DNA from: Streptomyces rubrogriseus
GTDB lineage: Bacteria > Actinomycetota > Actinomycetes > Streptomycetales > Streptomycetaceae
Assembly: GCF_027947575.1 (NCBI RefSeq)
Contig: NZ_CP116256.1
Coordinates: forward strand, 2,170,001 to 2,234,000
Direction of reading: 5' to 3'
Length of the DNA stretch: 64,000 bases
The stretch's first letter is position 1, and each line of letters begins with the position of its first letter. Below, in pieces: positions 17,474-25,943 of the stretch. The notes below the pieces were generated by a model. The model worked only from the letters and a program-made list of their open reading frames with translations. It did no database searches and was not told the DNA's origin. A program made the position numbers and the translations under genes.

Positions 17474-18619
17474 ATGCACCCACCCGCCCCGTCCCGCAGA
17501 GGCTTCCTCCTGGCGACCGCCGGCGCGGGCGCCGCCCTCGGCCTCGCGGCAGCCGGTCCCGCCGCCGCCGGCACCCGCCCGCACCCGCGTCCCTTCGGCC
17601 GGTACGGCTCACCGGCCGACCGCCGCACACCCAGGACCCTGTACGTCGACCCGCACGGCCGCGGCGACTTCACCTCCGTCCAGAGCGCCGTCGACGCCGC
17701 CGGGGGCGACGGCTGGACCCTCGTCCTCGCCCCGGGCACCTACCGCGAGACGGTCTCCGTCGACGCCGGGCGCACCGGGGCGACCTGGATCGGAGCCTCC
17801 GGCGACCCGCGCGACGTCGTCATCGTCTACGACAACGCGGCCGGCACCCCCAAGCCGGACGGTTCCGGCACCTACGGCACCAGCGGTTCGGCCACCACCA
17901 CCGTGCGCGCCGACGGCTTCACCGCCCGCGCCCTCACCTTCGCCAACGACTGGCTGCGCGCCGACCGGCCCGACTGGACCGGCACCCAGGCGGTCGCGAT
18001 CAAGGTGATGGGCGACCGCTCCGCCTTCCACGACTGCCGCTTCCTCGGCCACCAGGACACCCTCTACGCCGACAGCCGCGACCTCTCCCTCTTCGCCCGC
18101 CAGTACTACGAGCGCTGCTACGTCGAGGGCGACGTCGACTTCGTCTTCGGCCGGGCGACCGCGGTGTACGAGCACTGCCACTTCCGCACCCTGGTCCGCA
18201 CCGACCTCGACGCCGCCCCGTACGGCTTCGTCTTCGCGCCCTCCACGGCGGGCGCCAACCCGCGCGGCTACCTGGTGACCCGCGGCCGCGTCAGCAGCGA
18301 GGCCCCCGACGGCTACTACAAGCTGGCCCGCCCCTGGGTGCCCAGCTCCGACACCACCGCCCGTCCGATGCTCACCGTGCGCGAGACCCACCTCGGCGCG
18401 GGCATCGACGCGGTGGCGCCGTACGCCAACATGCGGGACGCCTACCCCTGGCAGGAGCAGCGGTTCCGCGAGTACCGCAACACCGGGCCCGGCGCCGCGG
18501 CCACCGTCCCGGACAACCGGCCGCAGCTCACCCGGGCCGAGGCCGCCGCGCACACCCGCGAGGCGTACCTCGGCGACTGGCGGCCCTACGACCGGCAGCC
18601 CCACCACGGACGGCACTGA
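17474..18619 (+). CDS. Secreted pectinesterase (CE8 family)
   Basis: 381 aa. ATG 17474 follows CGAAGGAGC. Tat-type signal SRRGFLLATAGAGAALGLAA. The parallel beta-helix catalytic domain has all signature boxes: GDFTSVQSAVDAA, APGTYRETV, FLGHQDTLYA (GxQDT with acid/base Asp), DVDFVFGRA (nucleophile Asp) and LARPW (the usual LGRPW arginine). It de-esterifies methylated homogalacturonan, producing the substrate for the pectate lyase encoded just upstream. It closes the pectinolytic block. Confidence 0.95.
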   Translation: MHPPAPSRRGFLLATAGAGAALGLAAAGPAAAGTRPHPRPFGRYGSPADRRTPRTLYVDPHGRGDFTSVQSAVDAAGGDGWTLVLAPGTYRETVSVDAGRTGATWIGASGDPRDVVIVYDNAAGTPKPDGSGTYGTSGSATTTVRADGFTARALTFANDWLRADRPDWTGTQAVAIKVMGDRSAFHDCRFLGHQDTLYADSRDLSLFARQYYERCYVEGDVDFVFGRATAVYEHCHFRTLVRTDLDAAPYGFVFAPSTAGANPRGYLVTRGRVSSEAPDGYYKLARPWVPSSDTTARPMLTVRETHLGAGIDAVAPYANMRDAYPWQEQRFREYRNTGPGAAATVPDNRPQLTRAEAAAHTREAYLGDWRPYDRQPHHGRH

Positions 18620-18712
18620 ACGGACCGACCGGGCCGTCACGGCCGGTACTTGACCTGCTTGACACGATTTTTGCCAGGTAAAGGGGCGCGGATCCGGCCA
18701 CGGGTCTCGCGC

Positions 18713-18724
18713 TCACCCGGGTGA
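18713..18724. promoter_or_regulatory. Palindrome upstream of the HAD phosphatase gene
   Basis: TCACCCGGGTGA is a perfect 12-bp palindrome 20 bp ahead of the ATG at 18745. A TTGACA hexamer lies at 18659-18664, but no -10 at standard spacing is clear. Possible operator; weak evidence. Confidence 0.25.
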
Positions 18725-18744
18725 CGCGCGTAGAAACCTGTGTC

Positions 18745-19542
18745 ATGCATAAACCACTGCGCATCGCGACCGCCACCGCCGCCTGTGCCGTCGCCGGTGC
18801 CGTCCTGTACGCAACGGGCGCCGCCACCGCCGGCCAGTCGACGGCCAACTCCACCCACGAGCCGTACAACATCGGGGTGCTGGCCAAGGACATCGACGCC
18901 TACTACGGCACCACCCTCGACGCCGACGGCGTCTACCAGGCCTCCCCGGACAGCCCGTACGCCGCCGACCTGGCCCGCGTCGACGCCGACGCGAAGAAGC
19001 AGATCGACCGCGCCGCCCGCACGGCGCACCACAGGCACACCAGGCCCGCGGTCGTCTTCGACATCGACGACACGCTGCTCCTCAGCCTCGACTACGAGAA
19101 GAAGAACGACTACGGCTACGACGGCGCCACCTGGGCCGCCTACGTCGACCGGGCCGACCGCCCGGCGGTCCCCGGCAGCCCCGAGCTGGCCCGGTACGCC
19201 GACAAGAAGGGCGTCGAGGTCTTCTACAACTCCGGTCTGAGCGAGGCCCAGCGCGCCGCCGCCGTCGAGAACCTGAAGAAGGTCGGCGCCGACGTGAACC
19301 TGGACGCCGCCCACATGTTCCTCAAGGACAAGGCGAACCCGCCGTCCTACCTGGCCCACTGCGCCACCCCGGGCAGCTGGACGTGCACCACCGTCCAGTA
19401 CAAGGCGGGCACCCGCCGGCACATCGAGCGGGACCTCGGGTACGACGTCGTCGCCAACTTCGGCGACCAGTACTCCGACCTCCAGGGCGGCTACGCGGAC
19501 CGGACGTACAAGCTGCCCAACCCGACGTACTTCGTCGAGTAG
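18745..19542 (+). CDS. Secreted HAD-family acid phosphatase (class B-like)
   Basis: 265 aa from ATG 18745; the GTG at 18721 gives an 8-residue extension without improving the signal. Signal peptide: MHKPLRIATATAACAVAGAVLYATGAATA. HAD motif I is FDIDDTLLLS, motif II FYNSGLS, and the late acidic motif GDQYSDLQGG. The overall pattern matches plant-VSP/class B acid phosphatase-like HAD proteins of Streptomyces. Expected to hydrolyse phosphate monoesters outside the membrane. It stands alone between the pectinase block and a convergent sigma-factor unit. Confidence 0.88.
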   Translation: MHKPLRIATATAACAVAGAVLYATGAATAGQSTANSTHEPYNIGVLAKDIDAYYGTTLDADGVYQASPDSPYAADLARVDADAKKQIDRAARTAHHRHTRPAVVFDIDDTLLLSLDYEKKNDYGYDGATWAAYVDRADRPAVPGSPELARYADKKGVEVFYNSGLSEAQRAAAVENLKKVGADVNLDAAHMFLKDKANPPSYLAHCATPGSWTCTTVQYKAGTRRHIERDLGYDVVANFGDQYSDLQGGYADRTYKLPNPTYFVE

Positions 19543-19554
19543 CGGGCCGCCCGC

Positions 19555-20229
19555 TCAGCCGCCCGGGGTGAAGCCGCCCCGGACCGTGTGCCGTCCGGAC
19601 GCGGCGGTGGCCGTCGCCGAGTAGCGGTCGCCGCCCGCGTCCCGGCCGCCCCGCTCGTGGTTGTACTGCCCGGCGAACACCCACTCGCCGGCCGGCACGG
19701 TACGGCCCTCCTTGAGCGTCCACCGGTAGACGAGGAAGCCCGCCCGCTCGCCGACCGTGAACGCGAAGTCGTCCTCCGGCAGCGACCGCCAGGCGCCGGT
19801 GGAGGTCACCGAACCCGTCTGCGCCACCCGCAGCTCGACGGTGAGCGCGGTGAGCCGGGCGCTCGTCCCCACGGTGATGTTGCTCTGCGCCCAGAACTCG
19901 TTGCTGTGCGGGTCCACCACCGCGCCCGACCACAGCGGGCCCGGCTCGCGCGACGCCGGTGCGGTGGCGGCCGGACGCTGCGCGGGCGCTTCGCCCCGCA
20001 CCGCCGGGGCGACCGTGTAACCGCTTACCACCAGGACGCCCGCCACGGCTGCCGTCGCCCCGGCCACCCGTACCCAGCCCGGCAGGGGACGGCGGGCCAG
20101 CCCGCGGTCACCGGCCGCCATGCCGTGCTCGACCCGGGCCAGGATCCGGGCCCGGTCGGGCTCGTGCGCCCCGGCCGCCTCGTGCAGCCGGGCACGCAAC
20201 CGCTCGTCCGCCTCCCGCCGCCCGGTCAC
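19555..20229 (-). CDS. Single-pass membrane protein coupled to an ECF sigma factor (putative anti-sigma)
   Basis: 224 aa from GTG 20229, overlapping the sigma gene stop by 4 bp. Cytoplasmic N-terminus of about 50 residues (RLRARLHEAAGAHEPDRARILARVEHGMA), one membrane helix (about 53-73, VAGATAAVAGVLVVSGYTV) and an extracytoplasmic beta-rich domain. The coupling and topology suggest an anti-sigma factor, but the zinc anti-sigma motif (HxxxCxxC) is absent, so this is inference from context. The C-terminal domain could be the signal sensor or a wall-binding module. Confidence 0.75.
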   Translation of the reverse strand: MTGRREADERLRARLHEAAGAHEPDRARILARVEHGMAAGDRGLARRPLPGWVRVAGATAAVAGVLVVSGYTVAPAVRGEAPAQRPAATAPASREPGPLWSGAVVDPHSNEFWAQSNITVGTSARLTALTVELRVAQTGSVTSTGAWRSLPEDDFAFTVGERAGFLVYRWTLKEGRTVPAGEWVFAGQYNHERGGRDAGGDRYSATATAASGRHTVRGGFTPGG

Positions 20230-20801
20230 CGGGTCCCTCCCGCGGTCTCACCGCTGTGCGCGATCGCCGCGCGCACCTGTCCGGGAGCGCGGGGAGCGGT
20301 CCGGGTGCCGAGCAGCCGCTGGAGTTCGGCCACCCCCTTCGAGGTCTGGCTCTTGACCGTCCCCACGGAGATGCCCAGGGCGAGCGCCGTGTCCTTCTCG
20401 GAGAGGTCGAAGGCGTGCCGCAGCACCACGCACGCCCGTTTGCGGAACGGCAGCCGGCGCAGCGCCTCCCGTACGTCCACCACGCCCGCGACGTCGGGGT
20501 TCTCCGTCCGCTCCTCGCGCTGCGACCAGAACAGGGCGACGCGTCTGCGCTCGCGCACGGCGGCCCGGACGCGGGTACGGGCGAGGTTGGCGACGACACC
20601 GCGCGCGTACGCCACCGGGTGGTCGGCCGCGCGCACCCGGTCCCAGCGGTGCCACAGGGCCAGCAGGGCGTCCGCCGCGAGGTCGTCTGCGGCGTCCGGC
20701 TCACCCGTCAGCAGATGGGCGAGCCGGGCCAGTTCGGCGTAGTGGCGCTCGAAGAAGGCGCGGAACTCCGCGGAGGCGGCGTCGTCGACGACTGTCCCCA
20801 C
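20226..20801 (-). CDS. SigE-family ECF RNA polymerase sigma factor
   Basis: 191 aa. Region 2 (about 12-75): FRAFFERHYAELARLAHLLTG, DDLAADALLALWHRWDRV. Region 4 (about 118-170): ALRRLPFRKRACVVLRHAFDLSEKDTALALGISVGTVKSQTSKGVAELQ, the typical helix-turn-helix. No region 3, as expected for ECF. It is coupled to the membrane protein that follows. Target genes are unknown; the adjacent transpeptidase gene raises a cell-envelope role. Confidence 0.93.
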   Translation of the reverse strand: MGTVVDDAASAEFRAFFERHYAELARLAHLLTGEPDAADDLAADALLALWHRWDRVRAADHPVAYARGVVANLARTRVRAAVRERRRVALFWSQREERTENPDVAGVVDVREALRRLPFRKRACVVLRHAFDLSEKDTALALGISVGTVKSQTSKGVAELQRLLGTRTAPRAPGQVRAAIAHSGETAGGTR

Positions 20802-20877
20802 GGCGGGCTCTCCTCGCAGCGGCTTCCCGGATGCCGAACACCGTACGGCAGACCGAACCCGAACGACCCCCGCGGGA

Positions 20878-22341
20878 TCAGCCCTTGAGCGCCGCCTCCA
20901 TCATGGCCTTGGCCACCGGGGCCGCCAGGCCGTTGCCGCTGACCTCGCTGCGGGCCGCGTCGGACTGCTCGACGACGACCGCCACCGCGACCTCCTTGTC
21001 CGACGAGTCGGACTTGGCGTAGGAGGTGAACCAGGCGTACGGCGTCTTGCTGTTGTTCTCGCCGTGCTGGGCCGTGCCCGTCTTGCCGCCCACCGTCGCC
21101 CCGGCGATCTGCGCGTTGGACCCGGTGCCCTTCTCGACGACGGTCCGCATCGCCGACTGCAATTGCTCGGCGGTGGTGGAACTGACGATCCGCTTCGAGT
21201 CCGCGTCGGTGTGGTCCTCCAGGACGTCGCCGCCGCTGTCGGTGACCTGCGACACCATGTGCGGGGAGACCAGCTCGCCGCCGTTGGCGAGGGCCGCGGA
21301 GACCATCGCCATCTGCAGCGGGGTTGCCGTCACGTCGAACTGGCCGATGCCCGTCAGGGCGGTGGACGAGCGGTTCATGTCCTTCGGGTAGACGCTGGTG
21401 TAGGCCCGTACCGGCACGTCCTGCGTCTCGTCGTTGAAGCCGAACTTCTCGGCCATGGCGCGCAGCTCGTCCTGGCCGAGGTCGACGGCCATCTTGGCGA
21501 AGACGTTGTTGCACGAGTACTGCAGCGCGGTGCGGATCGTGGCGTTCTCGCAGGGGGCGTTCGGATTCTCGTTGGTCAGATCGGTCGTGGTGTCCGGCAG
21601 GGTGTACGGATCGGGACTGTCGGTCTTCTCGTCCACCGAGCCGTACAGCCCGTTCTCCAGCGCGGCGGCCGCCACGACCAGCTTGAACGTCGAGCCCGGC
21701 GGCAGCGGCTGGCGCAGCGCCCGGTTGGTCAGCGGCTTGTCCGGGTCGCCGGTGAGCTTCTCCCAGGCCGCACCGGCGGTGTTGGCGTCGGTCAGCGAGG
21801 TCGGGTCGTACGAGGGGGTCGACACGACCGAGAGGATCCTGCCCGTCTTCGGGTCGATCGCGACGGCGGCGCCCTTCGTGTCGCCCAGCGCCTCGAACCC
21901 GGCCCGCTGCACGTCCGGGTCGATCGTCGTCACCACGTTGCCCGGCTCGGCCCGGGTGCCGGTGACGGTGTCCATCACCGTCTTCAGCCGCGGATCGGTG
22001 CCGTTGAGCACGTCCTGGTAGACGCCCTCCAGCAGGGTCGGCGCGTACGCCTGCGAGGCGTAGCCCGTCACCGCCGCGTACAGCCTGCCGTTCTCGTAGG
22101 TGCGTTTGTACGCGAGGTCGCCGCCCTTCGTCGGCGCCGAGCCGGTGACCGACCGGCCGGCCACGATGATGTTCCCGAGCGGCTCCGCGTACGTCTCGAT
22201 CGCGTTCCGCCGGTTGTCCTTGCCGTCCGCGAGCGCCCGGCCCTCGTAGAACTGCACCCAGGTCGCCCTGACCAGCAGAGCGAACACCAGGAGCAGTGTG
22301 AAGACCGAGGCACGCCTGATCGTCTTGTTCATCCCGTTCAT
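20878..22341 (-). CDS. Penicillin-binding transpeptidase (PbpA-like class B PBP)
   Basis: 487 aa. One N-terminal membrane anchor (about 9-25, RRASVFTLLLVFALLVRAT), a dimerisation region, then a transpeptidase domain with all three penicillin-binding boxes: STFK (nucleophile Ser217, Lys220), SCN (276-278) and KTGT (420-423). It is short for a class B PBP, matching the compact PbpA type of actinobacteria. It crosslinks peptidoglycan outside the membrane. It is not next to an ftsW/rodA gene here, although pbpA usually is, so this is a stand-alone paralogue. Confidence 0.93.
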   Translation of the reverse strand: MNGMNKTIRRASVFTLLLVFALLVRATWVQFYEGRALADGKDNRRNAIETYAEPLGNIIVAGRSVTGSAPTKGGDLAYKRTYENGRLYAAVTGYASQAYAPTLLEGVYQDVLNGTDPRLKTVMDTVTGTRAEPGNVVTTIDPDVQRAGFEALGDTKGAAVAIDPKTGRILSVVSTPSYDPTSLTDANTAGAAWEKLTGDPDKPLTNRALRQPLPPGSTFKLVVAAAALENGLYGSVDEKTDSPDPYTLPDTTTDLTNENPNAPCENATIRTALQYSCNNVFAKMAVDLGQDELRAMAEKFGFNDETQDVPVRAYTSVYPKDMNRSSTALTGIGQFDVTATPLQMAMVSAALANGGELVSPHMVSQVTDSGGDVLEDHTDADSKRIVSSTTAEQLQSAMRTVVEKGTGSNAQIAGATVGGKTGTAQHGENNSKTPYAWFTSYAKSDSSDKEVAVAVVVEQSDAARSEVSGNGLAAPVAKAMMEAALKG

Positions 22342-22413
22342 CCCGCTGACAGGACGAACGGGCGGGCGGAGGTCGTTCCCGTGTGCCCCGATTTCTCATC
22401 TTTCTCATGCTTC

Positions 22414-23073
22414 TCATCGCCCGTTCATGAAGCCCGCCTCGTAGGCCCGGATCACCGCCTGGGTGCGGTCCCGGGCGCCGGTCTTCGCCAGCACCGACGC
22501 CACATGCGTCTTCGCCGTGGCCGGCCCCACCCCCAGCCGCCCGGCGATCTCCGCGTTGGTCAGCCCGGTCGCCATCAGGCGCAGCACCTCGCCCTCGCGT
22601 TCGGTGAGCCGCGCCGCCCACGCCGGCGGGGCGGGGTTCGCGCGCGCGTGCTCGGCCGCCAGCGTCCGCACCGCCGCCGGGAACAGCAGCGTGTCGCTGT
22701 GCGCCACCAGCCGCACCGCCCCGACGAGGGTGTCGGCGTCGGCGCGCTTGAGCAGGAAGCCGGCGGCACCGGCGCGCAGGGCGTCGTAGACGTAGGAGTC
22801 GTTCTCGAAGGTGGTCACGACGACGATCCGGGGCGGCTCGGGGAGCGTGGCGAGGATCTGCTCGGTGGCGCGGAGGCCGTCGACCCCGGGCATGCGGACG
22901 TCCATCAGGACCACGTCCGGCCGGACCTCCCGGACGACGGAGACGGCCTCGGCACCGCTGGCGGCCTCACCGGCGACCTCCAGATCCGGTTCGGCGGCAA
23001 GGATGGCGCGCATGGCGGTTCGGACCATGCGCTCGTCGTCGGCGAGGACGATCCGGATCGGCGGGTGGGTCAC
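22414..23073 (-). CDS. NarL/LuxR-family response regulator
   Basis: 219 aa from GTG 23073, 4-bp overlap with the kinase gene. Receiver domain (about 6-120): acidic pair in LADDER, phospho-acceptor Asp58 in VVLMDVRMPG, Lys in FLLKRAD. C-terminal LuxR helix-turn-helix (about 155-215): LTEREGEVLRLMATGLTNAEIAGRLGVG. The longer open frame upstream only shadows the kinase gene. Target promoters unknown; autoregulation of the three-gene unit is likely. Confidence 0.94.
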   Translation of the reverse strand: MTHPPIRIVLADDERMVRTAMRAILAAEPDLEVAGEAASGAEAVSVVREVRPDVVLMDVRMPGVDGLRATEQILATLPEPPRIVVVTTFENDSYVYDALRAGAAGFLLKRADADTLVGAVRLVAHSDTLLFPAAVRTLAAEHARANPAPPAWAARLTEREGEVLRLMATGLTNAEIAGRLGVGPATAKTHVASVLAKTGARDRTQAVIRAYEAGFMNGR

Positions 23074-24341
23074 GCGGTTCCCTTCAGCGGCAGTCGGACG
23101 TGCAGTCGCCACACCGGACCCGCGGGGCCCGCATCGGCCGCGCCGCCCAGCAGCCGGGCCCGGTCGGCGACGCCGCGCAGGCCGTGGCCGCCGCCGGGGC
23201 GCGGGGCGGGGACGGGACCGACGGGGTTCTCGACGGTGATCCGCAGGTGCTGGTCCAGCACCTCGACGCGCAGTGTCACCGCGACCTTCCCACCCGCGTG
23301 CCTGAGCGCGTTGCTCAGCCCCTCCTGCACGATGCGGTAGGCCTCGCGGGAGACCGGCGGCGGCAGCGCCCGCGGGTCGGTGGCGACGGCGGCGACGGTG
23401 GCGTCCACGCGCAGTCCGCCCGCGCGGGTGCGGCGCAGCAGTCCGTCGAGGTCGGCGGCGAGCGTCGGGGCGGGCGCGCTGTCCCAGGGGTCGCCGGGCG
23501 CGTCGCCGTCGCGCAGGACGCCCAGTACGGCGTCGAGTTCGCCGACCGTGCGACGGGTGGTGTCCTCGATGGCGGCGAGCGCCTCGCGGACGAACTCCGG
23601 ATCGGTGTCCAGGACCCGGCGGGCGGCGCTCGCCTGGAGGGTGACCGCGCTCAGCGCGTGGCCGACGGAGTCGTGCAGCTCCCGCGCGAGCCGGTTGCGG
23701 ACGGCGAGGTCGGCGGCGCGCGCCTCGGCCGCCGCGACCCGGTCCGCCGCGGACGGGCCGAGCAGGTCCGGCGCCCAGCGGGCCAGCAGCGTGCCGCAGG
23801 CGGCGGCGCATCCGGCCAGCGCGACCAGCATGGCGGCGCCCGCGAGCGGCGACAGGACGAGCGCCCAGGCGTGGTGGAGGAAGCCGGGCAGCCCCAGCCG
23901 CCCCTCGCGCAGCGCGGGTACGAACGGCAGGACGATCAGCGTGCCCGCGAACGGCGGCACCGCCAGCGACATCCCCGCCACGATCCCGCCGGCCCCCAGG
24001 TGCAGCGTGAACCAGGCCGCCGTGCGGCCCTTCTCGCCCCTCGTCCGGGCGGGCCCGTACGCGAGCCGGTCGGCCTCCACACCGCACAGCCACCGCACCA
24101 CGCCCGATTCCAGGGGGCGGGTCAGCGGGAACAGCGAGGTGACGGCGGCGAGCGGCAGGCCCAGGGCGAACGAAGCGAGCTGGAGGCGGAGCGAACCGAA
24201 GACGTTCGCACCCCCGGCGACCGGGCCGACGACGACCGAGCCGACGAGGACGTACGGCATGGCGAGCGCGCCGCCGAGGATCAGGTGGATCCATCTCAGG
24301 CGCGCCCGCCGGCCGAACAGCGACCGGGCGAGGGCCGTCAC
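23070..24341 (-). CDS. Sensor histidine kinase (HisKA_3 type)
   Basis: 423 aa. About five hydrophobic segments in the first 190 residues, then dimerisation helix RNRLARELHDSVGHALSAVTLQ with phospho-accepting His223. The ATPase domain follows, with the N box EAYRIVQEGLSNALRHAGG and the G box GGGHGLRGVADRARLLGG. The signal-input part is within the membrane; there is no large extracellular loop, so it may sense a membrane condition or a partner protein. The upstream gene, whose stop overlaps this start, encodes a membrane protein that could be that partner. Confidence 0.93.
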   Translation of the reverse strand: MTALARSLFGRRARLRWIHLILGGALAMPYVLVGSVVVGPVAGGANVFGSLRLQLASFALGLPLAAVTSLFPLTRPLESGVVRWLCGVEADRLAYGPARTRGEKGRTAAWFTLHLGAGGIVAGMSLAVPPFAGTLIVLPFVPALREGRLGLPGFLHHAWALVLSPLAGAAMLVALAGCAAACGTLLARWAPDLLGPSAADRVAAAEARAADLAVRNRLARELHDSVGHALSAVTLQASAARRVLDTDPEFVREALAAIEDTTRRTVGELDAVLGVLRDGDAPGDPWDSAPAPTLAADLDGLLRRTRAGGLRVDATVAAVATDPRALPPPVSREAYRIVQEGLSNALRHAGGKVAVTLRVEVLDQHLRITVENPVGPVPAPRPGGGHGLRGVADRARLLGGAADAGPAGPVWRLHVRLPLKGTA

Positions 24342-25358
24342 GGCCGGACCCGGGCGGCGGCCGACCGCCCCGCGAGGAGGCGCGCGCCCGAGGCGGCGAG
24401 CAGGAGGCCGACGGTCATCTGGGCAGCGTAGGTGAGGATCATCAACTGCGTCGGGCGGTCGGCGGGTTCGTCCGGACCGATCAGCGAGGCGAGGAGCATC
24501 CAGCCGCCCCAGCAGGCCACCGCGCCGGAGCAGACCCAGGCCGTGGCGAGCGGCACGGCGACCGGCAGGCCGCGGGCCCGGCGGAAGGCGAGCGCCACGC
24601 CGGCGGCGACGGCCAGGACGAGGAAGCCGACGTACAGGCCCTCCAGCACGTGGAAGTCACTCGTGCGGTCCGCCGCCCGGTCCGCACCGAGCCCCGCGGT
24701 GGAGCCGCAGGCCCACAGCAGCCGGACCACGAGCGGGAACAGCGCGAGCACGGCGGCCACGGCGGTCGCGGCCCGCGGCGGCGTCCCCCCGGTGACGGCG
24801 GCCGGCAGGTCCCGCGTCCGACCGCGCCACAACCACCCCCAGCGGTCCCGCGCGTAGAGCACGAACAGGGCGCCCAGGGCGAGGCCCTGCACGATGAAGC
24901 CGCCGTACACGACCCCGAACACCCACTCGTCCAGGAAGGGCTCCCGCCGGGGGGCCGGCGGCTGTGCCGGCCCCGCCGGTGACCGCCCGCGCGAGGAGTT
25001 GCAGCGGATACCCCGCCATGATCGGCGCGAGCAGCCCGGTGGCGACCCACACGGGGAACGCCAGTGACCAGGCGGGCACCCGGCGCCCCCAGGGCCGGGT
25101 CAGCACCAGCGCGAGCACGATCACGCAGCTGTCCAGCAGGACGGAGACCCCGTTGCCGACGATCAGGGCCACCCGGTGGTCGAGCAGCGAGCTGCCCTCC
25201 GGGATGCCGACCCGGCTGCCGCCGATCCAGGCGGCCTTGAGCGCGAGGTACGGCAGACAGGCCACGACGGCGACCGCCCGCAGCAGCCGCCGGGGCCGGG
25301 CGGGGCCCGTGGGCGGAGTCGGGGCGGGCGGGGCAGAGGCGGCGGGCGTCGGCGTCAT
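24338..25358 (-). pseudogene. Multi-pass membrane protein, frameshifted in a G6 run
   Basis: Two open frames carry consecutive parts of one membrane protein. The N-terminal part starts at ATG 25358 (MTPTPAAS...) and has helices such as LLRAVAVVACLPYLALKAAW, ending in-frame near YPLQLLARAVTGG. The C-terminal part, in another frame, continues from RREPFLDEWVFGVVYGGF to the stop at 24338. The switch lies at a run of six G (24949-24954 on the given strand). Removing one base joins the halves into one protein of about 339 aa. The last codons overlap the kinase start by 4 bp, so the gene belongs to the two-component operon. Sequencing error, true mutation or programmed shift cannot be separated here. 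Function unknown. Confidence 0.75.
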
Positions 25359-25414
25359 GCGTCCACGCTCCCGCCCGCACGCCCCCGGCACGTCCCTCGC
25401 ACCGACGATCCGCC

Positions 25415-25456
25415 TCCGCCGCGCGGCGGAGACGCACCGGCCCGGTGGATCACCGG
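25415..25456 (-). terminator. Paired hairpins downstream of the GNAT gene
   Basis: In the 111-bp gap, TCCGCCGCGCGGCGGA (25415-25430) is a perfect palindrome, and CCGGTG-GAT-CACCGG (25442-25456) is a perfect 6-bp hairpin. They lie just after the GNAT stop on the minus strand. There is no T-run, as is usual for Streptomyces terminators. Confidence 0.45.
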
Positions 25457-25469
25457 TGCGGCCGGCGGC

Positions 25470-25940
25470 TCATTCCGCGAGGTGCAGGACGACCTCGTCG
25501 ATCTCCGTGCCCCGGGCGGTCGCGAACCCGCGCGCCCGTGCGCTGGTCACGAAGCCGCACTTCTCCAGCACGCGCCGCGAGCCCGTGTTGTCGGCCGCCG
25601 CCCGCGCGTACAGCGGACGGTCCCGGACCTCGGCGAGCAGGGCCCGCAGCGCGGCCGTCGCGACCCCCTGCCCCCAGTACGCCCGGTCCACCCAGTACGT
25701 CACCTCGCGCTCGCCCGGCTCCCCGTACACCGCCGTGCTGCCGACGACGTCACCGTCGCCGAGGATGGTGCGCACGACGTCGCGGGAGGCCCGGATCTTC
25801 GTCCAGTGGGCCGTGAACGCGTCCCAGTCGGCGGGGTCCTTCGGGGTGAAGGCCGCCATGCGCAGGGCCTCCGGATCGTTCATCTGCCGGAAGAAGACGG
25901 GCAGATCGCTGTCGTGAACCTCGCGCAGTGCGATGTGCAT
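25470..25940 (-). CDS. GNAT-family N-acetyltransferase
   Basis: 156 aa. Standard GNAT order: beta strand LREVHDSDLPVFFRQMNDPEA, then the acetyl-CoA pyrophosphate loop in RAYWGQGVATAALRALLAE (Q-x-x-G-x-A/G), followed by NTGSRRVLEKCGFV, the typical RimJ-like C-terminal motif. Substrate unknown. It ends 3 bp after the IclR gene, downstream in the same direction, so co-transcription with IclR is possible. Confidence 0.88.
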   Translation of the reverse strand: MHIALREVHDSDLPVFFRQMNDPEALRMAAFTPKDPADWDAFTAHWTKIRASRDVVRTILGDGDVVGSTAVYGEPGEREVTYWVDRAYWGQGVATAALRALLAEVRDRPLYARAAADNTGSRRVLEKCGFVTSARARGFATARGTEIDEVVLHLAE

Positions 25941-25943
25941 GGA

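Noticed and set aside
18640..18744. Possible PHO box ahead of the HAD phosphatase
   Set aside because: No GTTCACC-type 11-nt direct repeats are present, unlike upstream of pit.
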